Below, in pieces: positions 24,939-34,515 of a stretch of DNA of 64,000 bases. The notes beneath the pieces are model-generated. The model was given only the letters and a program-made list of their open reading frames with translations, was not told the DNA's origin and searched no databases. The stretch is from assembly GCA_018399015.1 (NCBI GenBank), contig CP073761.1:2108001-2172000 (forward strand), written 5' to 3'. Source of the stretch: Cyanobium sp. M30B3 (GTDB taxonomy: Bacteria; Cyanobacteriota; Cyanobacteriia; PCC-6307; Cyanobiaceae). Each line of letters starts with the position of its first letter. Position 1 is the stretch's first letter. Made by a program: the position numbers and the translations under genes.

Positions 24939-26050
24939 CGGCGTGCTTCGCGCGTGAATGCACGTTCGTGCCAGGCGGCGAGCTTGTCTGGATCACTCAG
25001 CGCCAGCACCCGCTCACGTGCCTGGCTGGCCCTGGCTGCAGCAGCATCCAGATCGGCCAGAATATGTAAGGCAGCAGAGGCAAGCGCCGCCACATCATGC
25101 CGCTCAAGAAGGACAGCATCCACATCAGGCTGCAACACCTCGGCTAGGCCGCTATGGAGAACCGAGCTCACCACAGGAACGCCATGCACGGCCGCCTCAA
25201 TTGGTGTTGTGGGCAGAGCATCCCAGTCGGAATTGAACAGCAGAATGTCGAGTGCTGCATATAGCGGGCGCATTTCTTCAAGCCATCCGGTCCACACCAC
25301 CGCATGCTGAATCCCGAGAGAACTTGCCAAGGCTTGAAGCTGCTCACGCTCAGGTCCATCCCCAGCAATCAGAAAACGCACATCAAACCGCTCATGGAGG
25401 ACAGCAGCGGCGGTGTGGAGGAAAACATCAAAACGTTTGCGTGGAATCAACCAGCCGGCATTACCAATCACTGGGGCGCTAATGGGCAAGCCAAAATGCT
25501 GCCTGGCCGCAATCCGCTCAACAGGAGTGAAAGGCAGGACTGCTGAAATCGGGTTGCGCAGGGTGTGAGCCTTGCTAGCTAGGGCCGGGCAGAGCTCTAT
25601 CGCTTCCCGACGCACGAAATCGGAAGGGAAGGTGACCGCATTCACCATGCGGCGAGCAAGGGAGTAATAGAGACGCCAGAACCAGCGGGGCTTGACGCCG
25701 GTGTGATGAAAGTGGATCGCCAGCAGACTACGACCGCGGCAAAAACCGAGAACAGCCAGCAGGGTTGGCAGGCTGTGACCGGTGAGGAGCAGGGCATCGG
25801 GATTCTGGCGGCGGAGCTCACCGCGGAAACGCCAAAGCCAGTTCCAAAGGGGCACCTGACCGTAGCCGAGACCAAGACAGGAAATGCCACTAGCCTCAAG
25901 CTGAGGAGCGAGCGAGCCGAGCGGATGGAGGGAGATCAACGAGAGGCGATGGCCGCGCTGTTGCAATCCCTGCATTAAGCGCCACGAGGCTTGCTCCATG
26001 CCGCCGAGATTGGAGCATTGAATGACGTTGAGAATCCTTAGCCTTTCCAC
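24935..26050 (-). CDS. GT4 glycosyltransferase
   Basis: Protein of 371 residues from a GTG start. NVIQCSNLGGMEQASWRLMQ is the acceptor-domain opening of many capsule GT4 enzymes. VTFPSDFVRREAIELCP and IGNAGWLIPRKRFDVFLHTA follow; LFNSDWDALPTTPIEAAVHG replaces the first EX7E Glu with Asp. GC content is lower than in the genes to the left, and the 6-base gap to the AT-rich GT61 gene marks a composition boundary. Sugar unknown. Confidence 0.87.
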   Translation of the reverse strand: MERLRILNVIQCSNLGGMEQASWRLMQGLQQRGHRLSLISLHPLGSLAPQLEASGISCLGLGYGQVPLWNWLWRFRGELRRQNPDALLLTGHSLPTLLAVLGFCRGRSLLAIHFHHTGVKPRWFWRLYYSLARRMVNAVTFPSDFVRREAIELCPALASKAHTLRNPISAVLPFTPVERIAARQHFGLPISAPVIGNAGWLIPRKRFDVFLHTAAAVLHERFDVRFLIAGDGPEREQLQALASSLGIQHAVVWTGWLEEMRPLYAALDILLFNSDWDALPTTPIEAAVHGVPVVSSVLHSGLAEVLQPDVDAVLLERHDVAALASAALHILADLDAAAARASQARERVLALSDPDKLAAWHERAFTREARR

Positions 26051-26056
26051 GAATTT

Positions 26057-27241
26057 CTAACCTAAATATCCAAGCGCTTCAGAAAAGAGATCGCAGTCCA
26101 CAACAAAGTCGTAAGGACTTGGACCAACACTGCCCCTTGGGCGCATGTTGGCAGATTCTCCAAAGATGCAATGATAAGCCAGGCCAGACGCTAGGGACAA
26201 CGTATAGTAATAGGGATAAATATGGTCGCTGGGTATAAGCTCTAAAACCTTTGCACCTGTTGGGCAGAATGCGAGGTCAGTGAGCGCAGCTCCATGGGCT
26301 GACACAATATGGGTGGCCTGGGCAAATATTTCATACGAGGTTGTATCCGAGACTATAGCTGGATTGTAGATCTGGTAACCATAATGAAGTGCGATCTTTC
26401 GCAGCGAAGCATCATTGACAATATTCCTGGTGCGAGATTCTCGCGGTATATAAATCTTTCGGAATGGGCGCTCACAACTGGAATCGTTCAGACCGTTGAG
26501 AAAAGAGGCAGCCCATTGGGGACATGATCTCCTCAGCCCAGGGAATGTTGTTGCCATTAAATGATCCGCATGAAACAAGGCATTCTTATCTGACCAAATA
26601 CATTTAGCCAATGGAATACCTGCTTTTTCACAGAGGCTGATAGCATTTTGACTAGGGGGCTTCGGCATTATAATATGATCAGCATCAGCAAGACTAATAC
26701 TTGCAGCTTGAAGCAGCCTAATTCGTGTGAGACAGTCCAAGAGAAAGTGCCCATAGTTATTGATAGAATGATCACTACACAACGAGATAACAGTGCCTTT
26801 GAGCGCATGCAAGGGCAGCCTACGATTAAGGCGAGTAGGCAACTCAGCCTCGTACTGGCGATACCAGGTTGCATCGCTTAAGAGGAACCCATCACCATTG
26901 ATGATCCATCCGTCTCTGCCATAGATATAGGACTTTGCACACTTAATTATTCCTTGTAGAGGGTGCTCAAAACGCGCTTTAGATATTAGTTCAGAAGTGT
27001 GAAAAGAATCACCAAAGACATTTGGATCAGATCTGCAATTATGATCAAAGACGACTTCTAAGTCGGAAACAGGATAAAAGCTGCAGCCTTCAGACCTAGA
27101 CGAAACCATCCGAGACTCTGCAGGGAGAAGCTGTGAGTAGACAATGCGCGAAGGATGAATACGGCGTAGATAAATACTGCTAAATCGACTTTTTAGCATA
27201 AGCTTGGAAGTGCTTTTGCGAAGAATAGCATTGTTACGCAA
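26057..27241 (-). CDS. GT61 (DUF563) family glycosyltransferase
   Basis: Protein of 394 residues from a TTG at 27241; an ATG at 27199 is an equally possible start. SDHSINNYGHFLLDCLTRIR is the GT61 N-terminal histidine block, FRKIYIPRESRTRNIVND the middle, and ATHIVSAHGAALTDLAFCPT with KVLELIPSDHIYPYY the conserved C-terminal HGA block. GT61 enzymes occur in bacterial capsule loci as well as plant N-glycan xylosylation. The gene is clearly richer in A+T than its neighbours, suggesting recent acquisition, and it is followed upstream by a stretch with a sulfotransferase remnant. Confidence 0.86.
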   Translation of the reverse strand: MRNNAILRKSTSKLMLKSRFSSIYLRRIHPSRIVYSQLLPAESRMVSSRSEGCSFYPVSDLEVVFDHNCRSDPNVFGDSFHTSELISKARFEHPLQGIIKCAKSYIYGRDGWIINGDGFLLSDATWYRQYEAELPTRLNRRLPLHALKGTVISLCSDHSINNYGHFLLDCLTRIRLLQAASISLADADHIIMPKPPSQNAISLCEKAGIPLAKCIWSDKNALFHADHLMATTFPGLRRSCPQWAASFLNGLNDSSCERPFRKIYIPRESRTRNIVNDASLRKIALHYGYQIYNPAIVSDTTSYEIFAQATHIVSAHGAALTDLAFCPTGAKVLELIPSDHIYPYYYTLSLASGLAYHCIFGESANMRPRGSVGPSPYDFVVDCDLFSEALGYLG

Positions 27242-27642
27242 TCAATCAGTGTATACATGCTACGGAAACAAAGCTAGGCTCACACAGGCTTTAGCGACAC
27301 CGAACAAGGAATCCTTGCCTAATTAATAGCGTTTTAGAACAAGAGATTGCACTAACTTCTTCAAGCATGTCTACTTGCAGACGCCACTAAATATTGCTTG
27401 ATGGCTCGGCACGCAAGACTTCGTACAAGCAGGCTGGCCTCCTTTCCAAAAGGCGGGAAGTGGCAAAGCCTCTTTGATTGAAAGATTACTAATATCCAAG
27501 GAATAGGGGTGCCGAAGATTTTCGATGAAATGATATGGCGAACTGATTCTATCCACATGATTTCGAAGCGTAATCGCCAGGATGCACTGTTGAGACGATT
27601 GGATAACTTATCTCACTTCTGCGGATCATCTGGATTATCCCC
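27242..27642. other. AT-rich spacer with a gene remnant
   Basis: Four hundred bases between the GT61 gene and the acetyltransferase, of lower GC than the flanks. Apart from the sulfotransferase-like remnant listed separately, no gene, repeat or clear terminator was seen. The composition boundary on the right falls near 27640, at the end of the acetyltransferase gene. Confidence 0.6.
27371..27607 (-). pseudogene. Remnant of a sulfotransferase-family (PF03567-like) gene
   Basis: The frame open between a TAA at 27608-27610 and a stop at 27371-27373 encodes about 78 residues including ILAITLRNHVDRISSPYHFI followed by NLSIKEAL. This closely resembles the phosphosulfate-binding block of sulfotransferases (ITLLRDPVDRVxSxYYF...SLKE). 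There is no N-terminal P-loop and no start. It looks like the leftover middle of a degraded sulfotransferase gene. Confidence is limited because the match is one short block, with Asn-His replacing the usual Asp-Pro. Confidence 0.42.
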
Positions 27643-28185
27643 TTAAAGAAGAAATGGGCTGAATCTAAGCTTGTAGCGAAGATCTCTTGTGCGAGAGCCG
27701 ATCGGGCGAGCGGGATTTCCGGCGACGATCGTGAAAGGGGGAACATCCCGACTCACTACAGCCCCAGCGCCAACGACGGCTCCCTCCCCGATCGAGACGC
27801 CTGGCAGCACAATTGCCCGGTATCCAATCCAGGCGTGGTCGCCAATGGTGACTGAGCCACCGCGATCGGAGAATTCAGCAGAGCGAGGGTCGTGCCCGAG
27901 GGTGAGAATGGCGGCTTCCGGGCCGATGCTCACATCGGCGCCGACGCAGATTGAAAAACGCCTGCCATCAAGCAGGCAACCATGGTTGATCACGCAGCGT
28001 TCACCCAATAGCACGCCTGGGCCATGCAGAAAGCGGCAGTGCATCTGAACCCCACTGCCACGACCCAGGGATTTCAGCCAGGGTCTGAGCACCATCAGCC
28101 TGAGCCGCCTTGATGGCAGATGGGTGATCAGTTCGTTGTAGAACCAGCTGATCCAGGAGCCCGCAATCAGGCGAATACGGGTCAT
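27643..28185 (-). CDS. Hexapeptide-repeat acetyltransferase (left-handed beta helix)
   Basis: Protein of 180 residues, ATG overlapping the upstream stop by 4 bases. Repeats run from GVLLGERCVINHGCLLDGRR to VTIGDHAWIGYRAIVLPGVS and IGEGAVVGAGAVVSRDVPPF, ending with the usual VAGNPARPIG. A histidine in the LTLGHDPRS loop is the likely catalytic base. It would O- or N-acetylate a sugar of the repeat unit. Same superfamily as the enzymes at 9707 and 32690 but not closely similar. Confidence 0.88.
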   Translation of the reverse strand: MTRIRLIAGSWISWFYNELITHLPSRRLRLMVLRPWLKSLGRGSGVQMHCRFLHGPGVLLGERCVINHGCLLDGRRFSICVGADVSIGPEAAILTLGHDPRSAEFSDRGGSVTIGDHAWIGYRAIVLPGVSIGEGAVVGAGAVVSRDVPPFTIVAGNPARPIGSRTRDLRYKLRFSPFLL

Positions 28186-29339
28186 GGGTAAGTAATTTGA
28201 GGCTCAGATTCGAGACCCAGCGCCTGGGCCACAAGCTCGGCATTGCGCTCCCAGCTGTTGGCGCCCTCGTAGCCCTGCCAATCCGGTGCCGGGGGATGGC
28301 TGAGCCAGTGCTGGATGCCGTGTGCCAGAGCCGTGGCGTCGTCGGCTTGCACCACAACGCCGAGATCAAAGGAGCGCACGGTATCGAGCAGGGCACTGGC
28401 CCCAGCTGAGGCGATCATCGGTTTGCGGTAGTGGGCGGCCAGGTGGAGCACGCCGCTGGCGGATCGGAACTGGCCCGAATAGGTGAGCAGCACCGCATCG
28501 CTGGCGGTGAAGTGATCCGCCACCTGCTCAGGGCTCTGATAGCCGATCTGCCAGCGGCAGCGGTTCGCCACCCCGAACTGCTCGGCCAGCTGCCGGTAGT
28601 GGGCGGATGGCCGCTGGCCGGCGGTGGCCTCAGGCCCTGCCACCAGCAACCAGATCTCGGGCAGTTCGGCCATCGCCTGGAGGATCAGCTGCAGGTTTTT
28701 GTTGTTGCGGATGTGGCCGAAGCTCAGCAGCAGCGTGGCCCGCGAAGGGACTGCCAGCCGGCGCCGCAGCTCTGCAGAACCGCTGGTCGGGGCTGGGTAA
28801 CGGAAGGGCCCATGGGGGATCAGCTGGGTGCGCAGCTGGGGCTGGGGAGAGGCGGTGTCGAGCTGGATGGGTGCGTGGACGAATGCCACATCGAGAAAGC
28901 TGTACCCCTGGGCAATCGAGAGGCGGTGCCACCAGGGAGGGCCCACCACGAAATCACGCACGGGATCGTGCACCACAGCCGCAAAGCGCACCCCTGTAAG
29001 GGCCCAGCGGCGCAGCCGCCAGGCCCATAGGGGGGCCAGATATTCGCTGTAGGTAGTGAACAGCACGCAGCGGCAGCCGGTGGCGGCGATGGAACGGTTG
29101 AGTGCGATCTGCTGGCACAGGATGGTTACAGCAGTGGCCAGCTGTTGCTGCAGACGGCCGCGTGTGCTTTTCGGTTTGATGCCAGGGAGATGAAGGAGCT
29201 GATAAAGGCTGGAGCGGAACGGGAAGCCAGAGGGCGCAAGCAAGAGCACGGTGGAACCATGCTGAGCAAGGGCCTCACACTGGGCGTGGGCATAGTCGGC
29301 GAGGCCGCCGTGATCAGCCGTGCAGAACACCAGCAGCAC
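28182..29339 (-). CDS. GT-B (GT4-like) glycosyltransferase
   Basis: Protein of 385 residues from a GTG start. LLVFCTADHGGLADYAHAQC is an acceptor-domain opening with the GG(L)xxYA pattern seen in GT4 enzymes. FAAVVHDPVRDFVVGPPWW lies in the middle. The donor half has LLLSFGHIRNNKNLQLILQA. Instead of EX7E, the equivalent helix reads YSGQFRSASGVLHLAAHYRK, so the second Glu is missing; this is a known variation in polysaccharide GT4-like enzymes of this branch. Coupled by ATGA to the acetyltransferase and by a 3-base gap to the upstream gene. Confidence 0.82.
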   Translation of the reverse strand: MLLVFCTADHGGLADYAHAQCEALAQHGSTVLLLAPSGFPFRSSLYQLLHLPGIKPKSTRGRLQQQLATAVTILCQQIALNRSIAATGCRCVLFTTYSEYLAPLWAWRLRRWALTGVRFAAVVHDPVRDFVVGPPWWHRLSIAQGYSFLDVAFVHAPIQLDTASPQPQLRTQLIPHGPFRYPAPTSGSAELRRRLAVPSRATLLLSFGHIRNNKNLQLILQAMAELPEIWLLVAGPEATAGQRPSAHYRQLAEQFGVANRCRWQIGYQSPEQVADHFTASDAVLLTYSGQFRSASGVLHLAAHYRKPMIASAGASALLDTVRSFDLGVVVQADDATALAHGIQHWLSHPPAPDWQGYEGANSWERNAELVAQALGLESEPQITYP

Positions 29340-29342
29340 GGC

Positions 29343-30548
29343 TCAGCACTCCAGCAGCAAATGGCGGAATCGCAGGGCTGAGTAGTGCTCAGCCACCAGC
29401 TCAGTGGCATCTCGGGCACGCTGGGTTAGCTCCTGCAGCTGATCGCGAGCAGCATTCAGCGCCTGGCACACGGCCTCCGGCGTTTCATCAGCGATCGCCA
29501 CCCCGGCACCAGTGAGCTCCACCACCTCTTCGCACCAGGTGTCGCTCATGAACACCAGAGGAATGCCGTGGAGGGCAGCCTCGATCGCCACGCGCGACAC
29601 GCGGTTGTGGTAGCTGGAGCGCCGGTAGGGCAGCACGATCAGATCGCTTCTGGAAAGCAGGGCGGTGTAGGCCAATCGATCGAGGGAATGGTTGATCAGC
29701 TGATAACGCCCATTACTCAGCAGGGTGGGATCGGGCGCTGCCTCAGATCCATCGGGCAGGGAGAAGGGCTGGGGCCACTGGCTGATCACCTGCAGAGCCA
29801 GCTGCGGCTCGGCGGCGAACAACTGCCGGCAGGCCTCCTGGAGCAGGTCGTTGCCCTTCTCATAGCGGGCAAAGCCCGGGCAGGTGATGGTGATGGGAGG
29901 GCTGCCTTGCGCCGAGATGGAGGGGGAGGAAGGCGCCGAGTTTGCGGGCAGGGACACCGGATGGGGGAACAGCTTCACCGGCAGCTGGCTGAAGGACTCC
30001 AGTTCAGCCTGCATGGCGCGCGTCTCGGCGGCGAGCACCACGCGGCCGGAGCGAACGGCAGGTGCCAGACGCCGGAAACACCAGCGGGCCAGACGTGTGG
30101 AGGCAGTGGGCGGGAAGGCCACGGGCAGGCCCGGGCCCTGATAAACGCCGAAGCCCTGAACAAAGAGCAGCAGGTAGCGGCGATGGCAGCAGTGCAACGG
30201 ACGGCGACAGAGCCACGAGAACGCCAGCAGGTGCTGCAGACGCATCGTGAGCGCACACACCCAGCTGACGTCCGGATGCCGGCGGAGCCAGGCAGAGACT
30301 TCACGGCCGTAGCGCAGGGCGTGGCGCAGGCCACCGATGCCCCCCTGGCGGCTGGATTCGGTCCAACAGTTGCGGGAGAACCTGGGGGTTGCCTTCAGCT
30401 CAGCGAGCAGGACGGGATCAGCCTGACAGTGGGCCAGCACGTCTACATGGTCACCGGCCTGGCGGAAGGCTGTGGCGATGTCGCCGATGTAGAGGGGCCA
30501 ATGACCGCTGCCGGACTGGAGGGCTTCTTCGAGGAAAACGAGATTCAA
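29343..30548 (-). CDS. GT-B (GT4-like) glycosyltransferase
   Basis: Protein of 401 residues from a TTG at 30548. MNLVFLEEALQSGSGHWPLY opens the protein; ITCPGFARYEKGNDLLQEAC is the donor-domain start, and VLPYRRSSYHNRVSRVAIEA with ALHGIPLVF carries only the second Glu of the EX7E helix, with Ser/Tyr at the first position. Polysaccharide GT4-like enzymes with YHxRxSRVAxEA exist in many capsule loci. It lies 6 bases after the GT2 gene. Confidence 0.82.
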   Translation of the reverse strand: MNLVFLEEALQSGSGHWPLYIGDIATAFRQAGDHVDVLAHCQADPVLLAELKATPRFSRNCWTESSRQGGIGGLRHALRYGREVSAWLRRHPDVSWVCALTMRLQHLLAFSWLCRRPLHCCHRRYLLLFVQGFGVYQGPGLPVAFPPTASTRLARWCFRRLAPAVRSGRVVLAAETRAMQAELESFSQLPVKLFPHPVSLPANSAPSSPSISAQGSPPITITCPGFARYEKGNDLLQEACRQLFAAEPQLALQVISQWPQPFSLPDGSEAAPDPTLLSNGRYQLINHSLDRLAYTALLSRSDLIVLPYRRSSYHNRVSRVAIEAALHGIPLVFMSDTWCEEVVELTGAGVAIADETPEAVCQALNAARDQLQELTQRARDATELVAEHYSALRFRHLLLEC

Positions 30549-30554
30549 TGCGGA

Positions 30555-31586
30555 TCAACAAACTTGAGTTCGCATGGCGGCGGCTGCCAAAGCTTCAGTG
30601 GCTCCCGCGCGTTGCGCAGCTGTGAGAGGAGCTGAGCGGAAGCACCGGTGAGCACGTCGGTTGAAAAGGCGTGCGGTAAGACCTTCGCCTTTCTGCTGAA
30701 GCATGCGCGAGAGCTGATAGAGAGCAGGAGGAAGCGGAAATGCATTGAGGATGTCTGTGAGATCCTCCTGCAACGCTGCCGACGAATCGCCGCTGGCCCT
30801 CATGTCCTGCAAGGCAATCAGGGCGCGACGCCGGAAACCGAACCAGGCTGCAGGATCCACCCCTTTGGCCTGGCACATGCGCCGTGCCATCACCAAGGTG
30901 AATCCCCAATCCCGAGAACGGCGCTGCTGTGCTTCCGGAGTGGATGCGGTAGAGAGCTTCGGTAAGGGCTCATCGCGATAGAGCACCAACGTCTCCGGCG
31001 TGTGGACCACGCGGGCATTCGCAAGAAGGAGGCCGAGAAAAAACAGCTGATCCTCACCGCAGAGGAGATTGGTTGGGAATCCACCCACTCCCTCAGCCAA
31101 TCGCCTCCGAAGCAGCCAGACCATTGGCACCGTAGACCAGTTCGTCAGTAACGCCCGTGCCAGAGATCCAGGAGGCAAGCCACCCGCTTGAAGCATATGG
31201 TTGGTGGGGTGAACTCCGTGGAGCGGATCCAGACGCGCCTTCACCCAGGGGCTGTAGGCAACATCCGCATTGCTGCGCTCGAGGGCTTCGAGTTGAATCC
31301 GGTGCAGGTTGGGGAGGGCGAGATCGTCACTGTCAAAGAAGTGGATGAACTCGCCCTTGGCCTCGGCAAGGCCACGGTTGCGGGCAGCACCTGGGCCCTG
31401 GTTGACCTGTCGGATGACCCGTACAGGAGGACCAAAGGCTGCGGCCACCTCTGCCGTTCCATCGGTGGAGCCGTCGTCTACAACCAGGATCTCATCGGCC
31501 ACCCGTTCTTGGGCGAGCAACGAGCGCAGAGTGATCGCTAGCAGAGTGGTCCGATTGTAGGCCGGGATTACCACAGAGAGCTTCAT
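30555..31586 (-). CDS. Family 2 glycosyltransferase
   Basis: Protein of 343 residues. KLSVVIPAYNRTTLLAITLR, ILVVDDGSTDGTAEVA and FFDSDDLALPNL (about 85-96) form the complete GT-A nucleotide/metal site. LCGEDQLFFLGLLLANAR is the acceptor-side (E)DxxF motif. The C-terminal third is alpha-helical and of the kind found in cyanobacterial surface-sugar GT2 enzymes. ATGA overlap with the upstream GT4 gene. Inverting transferase; sugar unknown. Confidence 0.92.
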   Translation of the reverse strand: MKLSVVIPAYNRTTLLAITLRSLLAQERVADEILVVDDGSTDGTAEVAAAFGPPVRVIRQVNQGPGAARNRGLAEAKGEFIHFFDSDDLALPNLHRIQLEALERSNADVAYSPWVKARLDPLHGVHPTNHMLQAGGLPPGSLARALLTNWSTVPMVWLLRRRLAEGVGGFPTNLLCGEDQLFFLGLLLANARVVHTPETLVLYRDEPLPKLSTASTPEAQQRRSRDWGFTLVMARRMCQAKGVDPAAWFGFRRRALIALQDMRASGDSSAALQEDLTDILNAFPLPPALYQLSRMLQQKGEGLTARLFNRRAHRCFRSAPLTAAQRAGATEALAAAAMRTQVC

Positions 31587-32689
31587 TGCAGCCTCTCAAG
31601 CAGATTGAGCAACGCAGCCGGAGGATCTGCAGCCGCAAAAACCTGAGCTGTGCTGTGCCCCGCCTGACCCAGGGCCTGCCAGGCCTCAGAATCGCTGAAG
31701 GCCCGCTGAAGCGTGCGGCGCAGGCAGGCCACCGTGGGGGATTCGGCGATGTAGCCCTCATTGCCGTCGCGCACCACCTCGCCCACACCACCCACCGCGG
31801 TGGCGAGCACCGGACGTCCATGCATCAGTGCCTCCAGGGCCACCAGCGGCATCCCCTCACCGCGGGAAGGCAGCACCAGAAGGTGATGGTCGGTCCAGAT
31901 CCGGGCCAGGTCGGGCTCGAAACCCTTCACGTGCACCCGCTTCTGCAAGCCGAAGTGATGAATCAGCTCATGAAGATAGAACTGATCGCACCCGGCCCCG
32001 TATAAATCCAACTCCCAGGGTCGGGCCAGCAGTTCGGGGCAGGCGAGAGCCTCAAGCAGAAGATCCTGCCCCTTCCAGAGCACCTCGAAGCGTGCCACGC
32101 AAGCCAGGCGCAACGGAGATACCTGAGGCCAGGGCAGTGGCGCCGCCAGGCGCGTGCGCGACTGGTTGGCAATCACCGTGGACGGCGGCAGCTCGCCGGC
32201 CAGGGTGCGTTCCAGGTCGTGGCGGTTGCCCTCAGCCACGAACACCAGGTGCCGCATGGATGTCAGAAACTCGCGCAACATCTGCCGCTGCGGCACCGCC
32301 AACAGATCGGAGTGGAAGTGGCAGAACAGCACCTGGGGTACCGCCAGCGCCCCACACAGCCGCCGCAGGTGGGGAAGCTGCAGCGGATCCAGCACGGAGC
32401 CCGCATTGATCACCAGTAGATCCGGCTGGAACCCCACCAGGGCCTGGTGGTCAGACCACAGCGATTCCTTCAGCAGATACCACCGGCGAGACCGCCATGG
32501 GCGACGGCTGGTGAGGCGCAGGCCCAGCGGCACCAACCCCTGCACCGGAGGAGCCGCCGCAATGCGGTGGTCCACCGCGGCCATCACCTCATGGCCGCGA
32601 GCGAGAGCCAGGCGGGCCAGCTGCACCCACACCTCTTCGGTGCCGCCCCAGGCAGCTCCCTCGATGGTGGAGAGGATGGCGAGACGCAT
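31583..32689 (-). CDS. GT4 glycosyltransferase (paralogue of the gene at 39549)
   Basis: Protein of 368 residues whose ATG directly follows the stop of the acetyltransferase gene. AILSTIEGAAWGGTEEVWVQ, LVFVAEGNRHDLERTL, LRLACVARFEVLWKGQDLLL and LPSRGEGMPLVALEALMHGR (EX7E) are the landmarks. The gene at 39549 shows FVSTMNSVPWGGSEVLWYES, LRLACVARLHPASKGHDLLF and SRYEGTPLVLMEAMLAGRP, so the two are paralogues. Both resemble WcaC/WcaL-like enzymes. Confidence 0.89.
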   Translation of the reverse strand: MRLAILSTIEGAAWGGTEEVWVQLARLALARGHEVMAAVDHRIAAAPPVQGLVPLGLRLTSRRPWRSRRWYLLKESLWSDHQALVGFQPDLLVINAGSVLDPLQLPHLRRLCGALAVPQVLFCHFHSDLLAVPQRQMLREFLTSMRHLVFVAEGNRHDLERTLAGELPPSTVIANQSRTRLAAPLPWPQVSPLRLACVARFEVLWKGQDLLLEALACPELLARPWELDLYGAGCDQFYLHELIHHFGLQKRVHVKGFEPDLARIWTDHHLLVLPSRGEGMPLVALEALMHGRPVLATAVGGVGEVVRDGNEGYIAESPTVACLRRTLQRAFSDSEAWQALGQAGHSTAQVFAAADPPAALLNLLERLQ

Positions 32690-33325
32690 TCAGGACTGGT
32701 GCTGGGTGTGAAGAGGCCGGGCCGGCACGCCACCCCAGGTTTCCCCGGCGGGCACCGAGCGGGTCACCACCGCCCCGGCGCCGATCACCGCAGCGTTGCC
32801 GATGGACACCCCGGGCAGGATCGTGACATGGGCACCGACCCAAACATTGGAGCCGATCGTGATGTCGCCTCCCTCATAGCCGCTGTCGGCCAGGCTGGCA
32901 GCGGCACCGGTGGGGCGGCGGTGGTTGGCGGTGATCAGGTAGCTGTAGCCGCCGATCAGACTGCCGGCGCCGATGCTCAGGCGGTGGCAGGAACCCAGGA
33001 AGGTGTAGGGGCCCACGTACACCCCCTCCCCAAGCTCGATACGGGCAGGAATGGCGCAGGCGTCCTCGATCCACACGATCACGCCCACATCCAGAGCGCA
33101 GCCACGGCCCAGGTGGAGGCGCTGGCTAAGCGATCGCGGCGGGATGCGGCCGCGGATGCGGATCGAGGGGGCCACCAGCACACCGGCGCGCCGCTGGCGC
33201 CGCAGCCAAGGCCAGAGCGCCAGGCCCGTGCGTTCGTCATCCCGTGGGGAATGCAGACAGGAGATCCAGGCCAGGGCCCGCCAGCGGGCCCCCAGCCAGG
33301 CGGAGATGCGGAGCAGCAGGCTCAT
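32690..33325 (-). CDS. Hexapeptide-repeat acetyltransferase
   Basis: Protein of 211 residues from the ATG at 33325 (ATGA overlap with the GT4 stop; an earlier in-frame start would extend into that gene). Repeats: [80 protein letters not shown] and the terminal WGGVPARPL. The loop histidine in TANHRRP is consistent with an active NodL/LacA-like fold. It would acetylate a sugar of the polymer. Confidence 0.89.
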   Translation of the reverse strand: MSLLLRISAWLGARWRALAWISCLHSPRDDERTGLALWPWLRRQRRAGVLVAPSIRIRGRIPPRSLSQRLHLGRGCALDVGVIVWIEDACAIPARIELGEGVYVGPYTFLGSCHRLSIGAGSLIGGYSYLITANHRRPTGAAASLADSGYEGGDITIGSNVWVGAHVTILPGVSIGNAAVIGAGAVVTRSVPAGETWGGVPARPLHTQHQS

Positions 33326-34515
33326 GAGGTGCCCGAGCCATCCCATGCCGCCACCAGCGCCCGCTTGGCCTCCAGGGCCTCAGGCAGCACCACGCCTGCC
33401 TCCAGGCAGCGCCGGCGGAAGCGACGGCCTGCCTCCACCAGGCTCCGCCCCAGGGCAGGATTATGGCGCAGCCGCTCGAGCGCTTCCACCACGGCAGCGG
33501 GATCGGGCGTGTCCACCACCAGGGCGAAGCCTTCGCTGCGGGCATGACGCACGGCGGTGCTGTAGGCGGGACCCCACACGATCAGGGGTCGTTCGGCCAG
33601 GAGGTAGTCGACGATCTTGGATTTGAAGCTGGTGGATTCGATCCGGCGGGCCTCCTCCTTGAAGCCCATGATCACCAGCAGGGCATCGGCGCGGGCCAGG
33701 GCGTTGCGGTAGGGCTGGCCCTTGAGAAAGCCCAGGTAGGTGCCATCGGCCACCAGCCGCCGTTCAAGCTCGGCGGGCCAGATGGCATGGCGGCCGGCGA
33801 TGGCCAGCTTGAGGGCCCCGCCGGCAGGCAGCCGTTCCGACAACTCCAACAGAGCCTGGCCATACCATTCGCCCAGGTTGCCGGCGAACAGCAGGGTGTA
33901 GGGCCGCTGCGGGCTGATCGGTGCGGGGGGAGGCGGCGGCAAGGGTTCGCTGTGGGCTGGAGCGAAGGGATAGAACACCCGGGCGTTGGCATGGGGGCCG
34001 AGGGCCTCCAGCATCTCCGGGCAGATCCCGAAAGCCAGCTGGCAGCGGCGGAAGCGGCGCACGAACTGGCGCGAGGCCCAGGCCCGCACTGGCCGGTGAG
34101 CCAGCATGCCGTAGGTGGGCCAGTCCATGAAATGCCCCACCAGCGGCCGCCGCAGGCGGCGCGCCAGCCGGTGAGCCAGATCGGCCATGGAGGTTTCCGC
34201 GCCGGTGAGCACCAGATCGGGCTGGAAGCGCCGGGCAGCCCGCCACACCCGTGGCGGGATCCAGGCGCCGCGCAGCAGATGCACCGCATCGTGCACGAAC
34301 AGCCCCAGGCGGGTGCGCATCAGCCGGCGCACAGGGGCAGGGAGCCGCAGCACGATCGAGGGCCAGTCGCCGGGCTCATAGGCGAGGTTGTCGGTGACCA
34401 CGAACAGCTCGTAGTCGCTGCTGCCGTGGAACTGGCGGTGAAACAACAGGGCCCCACCGAGGCTGTCCATCGGCGGGGTGGAGGTGACGAACAGCACCCG
34501 CAGGGGGCGATTCAT
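33322..34515 (-). CDS. GT-B (GT4-like) glycosyltransferase
   Basis: Protein of 397 residues. [20 protein letters not shown] opens the acceptor half; [20 protein letters not shown], and a Pro-rich linker around 200 separate the domains. The donor half has [20 protein letters not shown] and [20 protein letters not shown], the K(S/T)xxDYL variant found in enzymes lacking classical EX7E. Both ends overlap neighbours by 4 bases. Exact sugar not predictable. Confidence 0.83.
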   Translation of the reverse strand: MNRPLRVLFVTSTPPMDSLGGALLFHRQFHGSSDYELFVVTDNLAYEPGDWPSIVLRLPAPVRRLMRTRLGLFVHDAVHLLRGAWIPPRVWRAARRFQPDLVLTGAETSMADLAHRLARRLRRPLVGHFMDWPTYGMLAHRPVRAWASRQFVRRFRRCQLAFGICPEMLEALGPHANARVFYPFAPAHSEPLPPPPPAPISPQRPYTLLFAGNLGEWYGQALLELSERLPAGGALKLAIAGRHAIWPAELERRLVADGTYLGFLKGQPYRNALARADALLVIMGFKEEARRIESTSFKSKIVDYLLAERPLIVWGPAYSTAVRHARSEGFALVVDTPDPAAVVEALERLRHNPALGRSLVEAGRRFRRRCLEAGVVLPEALEAKRALVAAWDGSGTS

